Positions 6,764-11,841 of a stretch of 11,841 nt of DNA are shown piece after piece (the first letter of the stretch is position 1; each line of letters opens with the position of its first letter). The notes under the pieces are model-generated. The model did not search any database, had not been told where the DNA came from, and saw nothing but the letters and a program-made list of their open reading frames with translations. The stretch lies in contig JADGQP010000099.1 in the NCBI GenBank assembly GCA_017881705.1, positions 1 to 11,841 on the forward strand, given 5' to 3'. The position numbers were made by a program, and so were the translations under genes. Origin of the DNA: Christensenellaceae bacterium (GTDB lineage: Bacteria > Bacillota > Clostridia > Christensenellales > Aristaeellaceae).

Positions 6764-9007
6764 CTATTTCTGTGTGCCGCCCGTAATGGACGGTTCCAGC
6801 GCGGACGGTTCATCGTCCTCCTGCTCCAAAGCCTCCAACTCCCGCTGTTCCTCAGGCTTGAGCACCGTGCGGTGACGCCGCAGATGTTCCCGTCGCAGCC
6901 GCCTGCGACGGGCAAGCTCCGCCTGTTCATCGGCGTAAAGGGCCGCCATGCGCTGCGTAAGCTCGTTCACAATACGCAGCTTCTCCTGGGTGGCGGGCGC
7001 GTCGGGGTTGTACTCGACACATTGCCCGAAAGTCAGCGTACGCAGGTGTTTGCTTGCATAAATGGGCACAAACACCGCGCGCTTGTGCGTTCTCTGGTAA
7101 AAAGCGGGGGCGATCATGGCAAAGCCCGTATACAAGTCTCCCACGCCTTCTGTAACATATCCTTTTTGCCCGGGAGCTTCCGCCTCGCCGCGCTCGGGAA
7201 ACACCAGAATATTGTCCCCCGCCTGCATCGCCTCGACGGTTCGCCGGAATGTCTGCATCAGTTCCCGTGGGTTGGAGCGGTATACGGGAATGGCTTCCAG
7301 GCTGTTGAACACCCACAGGCACAGCGGGCAGAGCAGCCGCGTCAGCGGCATTTTAAGGCAATTGGGAAGCCATTTCTGGCGCACCAGCGTGTTTTCATAG
7401 ATATAGCGGACAATCACGTCCTTCTCCATCATGCTGGAGATGCACCAGGGGCGGAAACTGATAGGCACATACAGGTTGGTCACCACCGGCCCGTACAGCT
7501 CCCCGTGGTTGCATACCAGCACCATCGTGCCGTCCTCGTGTCCGGCGGCATTTTCCAGCCCGCGTACCCTGTGGTAGTACAGGGGCCGAATCAGCAGCAC
7601 AATCAATTTTACGCCGAAGCGGTTTTTGTGCTTCTTCACCACCACTTCGTCCAGCTGCCGTTTCAGCGCCGGATTGTCCCCGTCATGCAGGGTAAGGAAG
7701 CGGCGGAGCTTTTCAAAATGCCGGTTGTTCATCGGAAAGTGCAGCACGCTGATAATAGCGCCGACCAGCAGCAGAAGCGGCGGGGCGACCATCAGCGGCC
7801 GGAAGCTCTGAAAAAGCGCGGTAAAGTCCAGCGTTTGCCAGTTTAGCCCCACAGCAGGCATACAAAGCACCGCCAGCAGCAACAGCGCCACCATCTGCCC
7901 CAGCAGAATCGCAAACTCCGTATATACGGCGCGAATGCGGTCATAGCCGATCATGTGGTTCTGAAGCCCGTACTCAGCCACGTCCGTCATTTCCAATTCC
8001 ATCTGCGCAAGGCAGGTGACCGTTACGGAAAGCCCGCTGCTGCACAAGCCGAGCGTCAGATAGCTCAGCAGCAGGTTGGGCATGCTGGAAAGCTGACGGT
8101 AAAACAACACCAGACCGTACATCCACAAAAATAGGCCGATCAGCAGCAGTTGAAGCATCGCGGGACGGCGGCGTTTCAGATGGGTCAAAATCCAGTCCGT
8201 CACCTCGCGCAGGGTGATCGTGCAGCCGACCGTCAGCGCCAGGCAGGTGATGATTGCCTCCGACGTAATGCCGATAAACGTATATACCATCACCAGCGTC
8301 ACCTGCAGCGCCATCAGTATCAGCAGGTGCATGCGCTGGTATGCGCCGTAGGCGTGCAGCGTTCGCAATTCCACCTCGGTGTGTTCCACGTCTTGCGGAT
8401 CCGACCCGTCATCGCTGTATTCCGCCAGCAACATGCCCCTTTCCCGCCACAGGCTGTAGGTTTCCAGCAACACGCTAAGGCCGTAGCCGCCCAGCGTCTG
8501 CCACGCGGTCACGGTAGGCAGGGACATAAACAGCAGCAGCGCCACCACGCCCGCGGGGATCACCTGCAGCGCCGTATAAAGCAAAATGAACGCTATGCGG
8601 CCGATTTGGCCCTGCATCCGGTGCGTCGTAAGCCGTCTAGCGAGAATAGCGCGCATGGTAAGCGCCAATACCACCGCAAACAGTGCCCAAACAACCGGCG
8701 TCGTGCTGAATATTGGGTAGACGGCAAACACAGCCAGTGAAAACAGCAGCATGATCACCAACAGTACGGTGCCCGCCACACGCAGCCTGCGGGGAAGGGT
8801 TCTGCGATTTTTGCCGAGGAACATTCTTGCATAGGCGGAGGCGACCGCTCCGGACATAAAAAGCGCGCCGCCTAAAATAGGCAGCAAATTATAGGCGCTG
8901 CTGACCGACATGGAATATAAATAGTTGTATAATGTGCTCAGCGACATCATTACCAGCATCGCGCGCCGCGAGCTGGCCCAAGGCTGACCCTTATCACGCG
9001 TTGGCAA
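6764..9007 (-). CDS. Fusion protein: about 12 membrane helices (MFS-like) plus PlsC-like acyltransferase domain
   Basis: This 747-residue protein has two parts. Residues about 15-425 hold roughly twelve hydrophobic segments (near 16-35, 38-60, 78-99, 103-124, 136-161, 168-187, 226-246, 250-268, 283-303, 310-334, 364-386, 404-424), like a transporter of the major facilitator type; I see no clear MFS signature motif. Residues about 460-700 are a PlsC-type lysophospholipid acyltransferase domain: VCNHGELYGP (motif I, 498-507), IPVYR (motif II, 573-577), FPERGE (motif III, 603-608) and VPIY (motif IV, 647-650). In motif I the HX4D aspartate is replaced by Gly506. The tail is very basic (699-715), then acidic (718-733). 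Known Aas/LplT-type fusions join lysophospholipid flipping to re-acylation, and this may be an analogue. The TTG start is chosen because of AAGGAG 10 nt upstream. It lies 96 nt downstream of the second acyltransferase gene on the same strand. Confidence 0.85.
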   Translation of the reverse strand: MPTRDKGQPWASSRRAMLVMMSLSTLYNYLYSMSVSSAYNLLPILGGALFMSGAVASAYARMFLGKNRRTLPRRLRVAGTVLLVIMLLFSLAVFAVYPIFSTTPVVWALFAVVLALTMRAILARRLTTHRMQGQIGRIAFILLYTALQVIPAGVVALLLFMSLPTVTAWQTLGGYGLSVLLETYSLWRERGMLLAEYSDDGSDPQDVEHTEVELRTLHAYGAYQRMHLLILMALQVTLVMVYTFIGITSEAIITCLALTVGCTITLREVTDWILTHLKRRRPAMLQLLLIGLFLWMYGLVLFYRQLSSMPNLLLSYLTLGLCSSGLSVTVTCLAQMELEMTDVAEYGLQNHMIGYDRIRAVYTEFAILLGQMVALLLLAVLCMPAVGLNWQTLDFTALFQSFRPLMVAPPLLLLVGAIISVLHFPMNNRHFEKLRRFLTLHDGDNPALKRQLDEVVVKKHKNRFGVKLIVLLIRPLYYHRVRGLENAAGHEDGTMVLVCNHGELYGPVVTNLYVPISFRPWCISSMMEKDVIVRYIYENTLVRQKWLPNCLKMPLTRLLCPLCLWVFNSLEAIPVYRSNPRELMQTFRRTVEAMQAGDNILVFPERGEAEAPGQKGYVTEGVGDLYTGFAMIAPAFYQRTHKRAVFVPIYASKHLRTLTFGQCVEYNPDAPATQEKLRIVNELTQRMAALYADEQAELARRRRLRREHLRRHRTVLKPEEQRELEALEQEDDEPSALEPSITGGTQK

Positions 9008-9017
9008 TGGCGTGTCG

Positions 9018-9023
9018 CTCCTT
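9018..9023 (-). promoter_or_regulatory. Ribosome binding site of the fusion gene
   Basis: On the minus strand this reads AAGGAG, 10 nt before the TTG at 9007. It supports the rare start codon, although the spacing is at the long end of normal. The next in-frame ATG is residue 17, which would cut into the run-up to the first membrane helix. Confidence 0.6.
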
Positions 9024-9103
9024 ATCTGTATCGGTACCCCGTATCAGATTTCAAAAACACCTCATTTTACCACGTTTTTCAGTGAGGAGGCAACCGCCGC
9101 GGG

Positions 9104-9802
9104 TCATTTTCCGCCGTTTCCATCCGCTAAATAAGAATCGGGCCAAATGCCGCGCGAAAGCCCGGCCAGCAATTCGTCGGCTTGCGCATCCAGGGTACGC
9201 TTCATATCGTAACGCAGGGGCGCGCCCACGTAAAACGCGCGCGCTTCCGGGTCGATGTGCACGGGCCAGAACGCGAGCGATTTGCCTGCGACGCGCGCGT
9301 ATGCGGGGGCGATTTGCAAAAATCCGCGGTTGAGCTCCTGACAGTGTTCGCCGTGTCCGGACGGCTGCTCCGGAAAAATCACCAGGTGCTCGCCGCCCTG
9401 CAAAACGCGCAGGCTCTGGCGCAGCGTACGCACAAGGCGCGCGTCGTGGTAAACTGGCACGGTGGGCGCGGTGCGCAGGATAGGGGGCAATAGTGCCGCC
9501 GCCACATAGGGCAGCGTATGGGACAGCAGGGGCGCGAAGCGGGAATCGGGGCGCCACCAATAATCCTGCCGGACATACGCGGGAATTTCACGGGTGTTGA
9601 GCACCTGCGCGTTCATCCAGGGGTGCAGGCAGTCGGCATAGGGAAAACGGGCGCAAATATGGATGGGCCCCATCGCGCCGGCATGATTACAGATAAAAAC
9701 GGAAGGTTCGTCCGTAAAAGGCAGCGTCCACTCGGTGCGCATCCGATGCGTACAAACGCGCACCAGGCCGCGCAGAGCGCGGTAGGAACGTTTTAACGCC
9801 AT
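9104..9802 (-). CDS. PlsC-like lysophospholipid acyltransferase family protein with altered motif I
   Basis: This 232-residue protein matches the glycerolipid acyltransferase fold that moves acyl chains onto lysophospholipids. Motif I region is FICNHAGAMGP (36-46), followed by HPW at 60-62. A motif II-like VPVYHD is at 115-120, motif III-like FPEQP at 143-147, and the motif IV Pro region FWPVHI at 178-183. The catalytic Asp of HX4D is Gly45, and no acidic residue lies between His40 and Pro46. There is no signal peptide or long membrane helix, so it is probably a peripheral membrane protein. It clearly resembles the acyltransferase domain of the downstream fusion protein (shared CNHxxxxGP, PW, VPVY, FPE and IAPA segments). 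The ATG at 9802 is chosen over the in-frame codon at 9850 because GGAGGT stands just upstream. Biochemical activity is uncertain. Confidence 0.87.
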   Translation of the reverse strand: MALKRSYRALRGLVRVCTHRMRTEWTLPFTDEPSVFICNHAGAMGPIHICARFPYADCLHPWMNAQVLNTREIPAYVRQDYWWRPDSRFAPLLSHTLPYVAAALLPPILRTAPTVPVYHDARLVRTLRQSLRVLQGGEHLVIFPEQPSGHGEHCQELNRGFLQIAPAYARVAGKSLAFWPVHIDPEARAFYVGAPLRYDMKRTLDAQADELLAGLSRGIWPDSYLADGNGGK

Positions 9803-9807
9803 GGCGC

Positions 9808-9813
9808 ACCTCC
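9808..9813 (-). promoter_or_regulatory. Ribosome binding site that fixes the stand-alone acyltransferase start
   Basis: The minus strand reads GGAGGT here, 5 nt before the ATG at 9802. The longer frame to 9850 adds 16 Arg/Lys/Cys-rich residues unlike the family and lacks such a site. Confidence 0.8.
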
Positions 9814-9877
9814 GTTTCCACTTTTCTTTCGGTTCGCCGCAGCGCAGCACTTGCGTTCACACACTTCCAGCGGTATC

Positions 9878-9906
9878 TTTATATCATATTCCGCCCTGCC
9901 TGTCCA
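9878..9906 (-). promoter_or_regulatory. Promoter of the minus-strand acyltransferase operon
   Basis: On the minus strand, TGGACA (9906-9901) as -35 and TATAAA (9883-9878) as -10 are separated by 17 bp, each one mismatch from consensus. Transcription would begin near 9871, leaving a leader of about 70 nt before the acyltransferase ATG. The -35 box lies inside the loop of the 9894-9919 dyad. Confidence 0.65.
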
Positions 9907-9919
9907 TACGTCGGCAGGG
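9894..9919. promoter_or_regulatory. Perfect 7-bp dyad CCCTGCC-N12-GGCAGGG, possible operator
   Basis: CCCTGCC (9894-9900) and GGCAGGG (9913-9919) are exact reverse complements with a 12-nt spacer. The element lies between the two divergent genes and brackets the minus-strand -35 box, a fitting place for a regulator. No known regulator motif is recognised. Confidence 0.45.
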
Positions 9920-9929
9920 ATGCGCGGAA

Positions 9930-9940
9930 TTGTAATACAA
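9930..9940. promoter_or_regulatory. Short palindrome TTGTA-A-TACAA in the divergent region
   Basis: This 11-bp palindrome shares its outer TTGTA/TACAA bases with the candidate GntR operator at 5183-5201, but with a 1-bp instead of a 7-bp spacer. It could be a regulator site or chance. Confidence 0.3.
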
Positions 9941-9963
9941 AGATAAGAAAGGCGTAACGGCCG

Positions 9964-9985
9964 CCCGCTGCGGGGAGTTTATAAT
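9964..9985 (+). promoter_or_regulatory. Probable -10 element and adjacent palindrome upstream of the phosphoesterase-like gene
   Basis: A perfect TATAAT stands at 9980-9985, 28 nt before the ATG at 10014. No acceptable -35 box is found 16-19 bp upstream; that stretch instead overlaps the palindrome CCCGC-T-GCGGG (9964-9974). The promoter may therefore need an activator, or be controlled at the palindrome. Confidence 0.5.
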
Positions 9986-10013
9986 TAAAACATAACATAT
10001 TGGGGGTTGGGAT

Positions 10014-11096
10014 ATGCGCCGAAAACAAGACTACTATATCTTCGCGCCGGAAAAAACGAAACGGCGCGGCCCAGGCTGCCTGATTCTGGTGCTGTCGCTG
10101 CTTTTCGCCGCGGTGGTGCTGTGCCTTTTAACCAACGCGGCGACCAACCGCAAGACCGACCTGCTCACCGAAAAGGTGCGCGTCATGTCGCTGAACAAGG
10201 ATCTGGAGAATTTTACGGTTTTGGAAATATCCGACCTGCAGGGCGACGAGCGCGGGCTGGACGGGGATCTGTGGCGCACGCTTTTGTATGGCAAAGGGTT
10301 TTCCGCCGTAACGATGACGGGGGACATGGTTGGCCAATCGGGGGATTATACCCCGCTGGTGGCGCTGATTAAGACGCTTCGGCAGATCAAGGCGGACGTG
10401 CCGGTGTATTTTATCGCCGGCGACGAGGACCCCGCGCCGGTGCAGTCCGAACCGCACGGCGATACCGAGGTTCTGGCGCAATGGGTTCGCGCGGCGCAGG
10501 CGGCGGGCGGCACCTACCTGGACAGGCCGGTAAGTCAGGCCGTGGATAAGCAGACGGTGTGGTTTACGCCGGAATACCTGTACAGCGTGGATATGAACAA
10601 TATGCAGGAAACGCTGACCCGCCAGAAGACGGACCTGGAAACCGCCGGACAGCAGTACGATACCCAGGGCGGGGCGAACTATCGAGCGGTGAGCTACCAG
10701 CTGGAAACGATGGCCGCGTGCGCCCAGGCTGTGAAAGCGATGAATAAGGATGATCTGCAGATCGGCCTTACCCATGTGCCGCTGGAAGCGGATTATGTGC
10801 GTGAAATGGTGGAGTGGGCGGATGAAACCGTCGCTTTCAGCTTCCGCCGCCTGTCGCTGGTGTTGGCGGGGCACTATTGCGGCGGCCAGTGGCGGCTTGG
10901 CTCTCTGGGGCCGATTTACGTGCCGCAGAAAGGCTGGTTCCCGGGCGACGCGGGCATCCTGGGAATGCAGCGGATCAACAGCCTCAACCAGTACGTCGGC
11001 GGCGGCATCGGCGTAAGCAAAATCTACCCCATGTCCGGGCGGCTGTTCGACACGCCTTCCGTTACGCTTTTATCCTACACCGCGCAAATCGAATAA
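10014..11096 (+). CDS. Membrane-anchored metallophosphoesterase-like protein with degenerate metal site
   Basis: This 360-residue protein has a basic cytoplasmic N-terminus, one membrane helix at about 21-41 and a large domain that should lie outside the membrane. The domain follows the calcineurin-like phosphoesterase order as in YkuE-type proteins: ISDLQG (72-77) for DxH, TGDMV (102-106) for GDxx, AGDEDP (135-140) for GNHD/E, THVP (253-256), and LAGHYCGGQ (284-292) for GHxHGGQ, followed by the family-like YVGGGIGVSK (327-336). Asp74, Asp104, His254 and His287 are kept, but His76 is Gln, the Asn-His of GNHD is Asp-Glu (137-138), and the second GHxH His is Cys289. It may be inactive, bind a different metal, or act as a binding protein. 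Start support is a GGGGG tract ending 7 nt upstream. It is divergent from the acyltransferase operon. Confidence 0.82.
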   Translation: MRRKQDYYIFAPEKTKRRGPGCLILVLSLLFAAVVLCLLTNAATNRKTDLLTEKVRVMSLNKDLENFTVLEISDLQGDERGLDGDLWRTLLYGKGFSAVTMTGDMVGQSGDYTPLVALIKTLRQIKADVPVYFIAGDEDPAPVQSEPHGDTEVLAQWVRAAQAAGGTYLDRPVSQAVDKQTVWFTPEYLYSVDMNNMQETLTRQKTDLETAGQQYDTQGGANYRAVSYQLETMAACAQAVKAMNKDDLQIGLTHVPLEADYVREMVEWADETVAFSFRRLSLVLAGHYCGGQWRLGSLGPIYVPQKGWFPGDAGILGMQRINSLNQYVGGGIGVSKIYPMSGRLFDTPSVTLLSYTAQIE

Positions 11097-11137
11097 CACT
11101 CATTCCTGTTTTGAATGGGCATAAACCCACGAACGCC

Positions 11138-11182
11138 AAAACCGCCGAACCTTTCCGTTTTACCGGAAGGCTCGGCGGTTTT
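11138..11182. terminator. Bidirectional intrinsic terminator between the convergent phosphoesterase-like and DegV genes
   Basis: AAAACCGCCGA (11138-11148) pairs perfectly with TCGGCGGTTTT (11172-11182). The stem continues past an A/C mismatch with CCTT/AAGG and, after a bulged T, CCG/CGG. The A-tract before and T-tract after the GC core let it work on both strands, which suits its place between two converging genes. Confidence 0.85.
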
Positions 11183-11202
11183 ACTGCGCTATGGAGCCGC
11201 TC

Positions 11203-11841
11203 TTAATACGGGCGAACCTTGCCTAAAAAACAACTGGCAACGGTTCCCGGCCCGCAATGCGCGCCGATCACCGGCCCTACAAAATACTGTTCCACGCTTT
11301 TCAGGTTCGGCACGCGCTCGCGGATGAGCGCTTCCAGCCGGTCGGCGTCCTCTTTGGCGTCGGCGTGCAGGATGATCAGGTTCTGTTCAGCGGGGTTTTC
11401 CATGTTCTCGGCGGTTTTATCCGCAAGGTAGCGCAGAGCCGCCTTTCGGCCGCGCACCTTATCCACCGCGACCATGGAGCCTGCGCGGTTCACAACAATT
11501 ATGGGCTTCAAGTCCAGCATCGTGCCCATGGTGGCGGCGACCGAACTGATGCGCCCGCCGCGTTTGAGGTATTTCAGGTCGTCCACCGTAAGCCAGGACT
11601 GCGCACGCATGCGGTTGTCCAGCACCCATTGGGCAATCTCGTCCATGCCTTGCCCCTGTTCGTACATTTTGTACGCGCTGTGCAAGAGCAGCGTCATCGG
11701 CGCAGAAATGATCAGCGTGTCCACCACCAGGATGCGGCGTTCGGGGTACTTTTTAAGCAGTTCGTCGCTTGCGGCGAACACGTTGTTGATGGTGGAGGAC
11801 ATTTGGCTGGAAAAGGCGATAAACAGGATATCCCGGCCTTC
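11203..11841 (-). CDS. DegV family fatty-acid-binding protein (N-terminus outside window)
   Basis: The frame is open to the right edge, so the N-terminal part (including the usual TSQPS segment) is missing; about 212 residues are visible of a typical 280-290. Visible family marks are ILFIAFSSQMSSTINN at the window edge (the lipid-carboxylate-binding Ser segment, usually SSGLSGT), LTVDDLKYLKRGGRIS with the following LDLKPI segment, and VIGAHCGPGTVASCFLG near the C-terminus. DegV/FakB proteins bind a single fatty acid; in Gram-positives some present it to the kinase FakA to make acyl-phosphate for phospholipid synthesis. Whether this copy is a FakA partner cannot be seen. It converges on the phosphoesterase-like gene and shares its terminator. 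Fatty-acid binding is a plausible but unproven link with the acyltransferase genes nearby. Confidence 0.92.
   Translation of the reverse strand, partial: EGRDILFIAFSSQMSSTINNVFAASDELLKKYPERRILVVDTLIISAPMTLLLHSAYKMYEQGQGMDEIAQWVLDNRMRAQSWLTVDDLKYLKRGGRISSVAATMGTMLDLKPIIVVNRAGSMVAVDKVRGRKAALRYLADKTAENMENPAEQNLIILHADAKEDADRLEALIRERVPNLKSVEQYFVGPVIGAHCGPGTVASCFLGKVRPY

Noticed and set aside
6872..7846. Long open frame (324 codons) on the plus strand inside the fusion gene
   Set aside because: Its product is His/Gln/Arg-rich low-complexity sequence typical of an antisense shadow, and it lies wholly over the recognisable acyltransferase domain.
9008..9075. Separate promoter for the fusion gene (TTGAAA on the minus strand, 17 bp before ATACAG)
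   Set aside because: The -10 match is poor, and the 96-nt gap is compatible with co-transcription from the promoter at 9878-9906.
9803..9850. Longer N-terminus for the stand-alone acyltransferase
   Set aside because: The GGAGGT site directly before the ATG at 9802 decides for the shorter form, and the extra residues are unlike the family.

Overview
The window looks like a chromosomal segment from an uncultured-type, fairly GC-rich (by eye 55-60%) member of the Firmicutes, most likely class Clostridia. The reasons are the secA-prfB gene order, strong purine-rich ribosome binding sites, a TIGR01906/DUF1461 membrane protein, a DegV protein, a FCD-type GntR regulator and GC-rich terminators. I see no tRNA, rRNA, CRISPR array, insertion sequence or phage gene. 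Taxonomy below class is not supported by anything visible here.

Left part (1-5125, + strand): the C-terminal half of secA enters from the left edge and ends in a zinc-binding SEC-C tail. Two tandem hairpins follow. Then comes a tight four-gene run: prfB (release factor 2, without the usual programmed frameshift), a class I SAM methyltransferase 4 nt later, a DUF1461 membrane protein, and tsaD (tRNA t6A synthesis) 6 nt after that. The run joins protein export, translation termination and tRNA modification with two genes of unknown role.

Middle part (5126-6763, + strand): a near-consensus promoter carries a TTGTAT-N7-ATACAA dyad over its spacer and -10 box. It drives a GntR/FCD regulator followed by a DUF1697 protein, closed by a GC-rich terminator. 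The dyad is a good candidate autoregulatory operator.

Right part (6764-11841): two minus-strand genes form an apparent operon. The first is a stand-alone PlsC-like acyltransferase. The second is a 747-residue protein joining about 12 transmembrane helices (transporter-like) to a second PlsC-like domain. Both acyltransferase domains keep the Asn-His of motif I but have Gly where the catalytic Asp of HX4D should be. Divergent from them is a membrane-anchored, YkuE-like metallophosphoesterase whose metal-binding motifs are changed in at least four places. The shared 211-bp region holds promoters in both directions and three dyad elements. A DegV/FakB-like fatty-acid-binding protein converges on the far side of a bidirectional terminator and runs off the right edge.

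The most interesting part is this last block. It may be a small membrane-lipid handling module (predicted lipid transporter plus acyltransferase, partner acyltransferase, degenerate surface phosphoesterase, acyl carrier protein family nearby) built on non-canonical active sites. That functional link is inference from domain content and proximity, not shown by the sequence.
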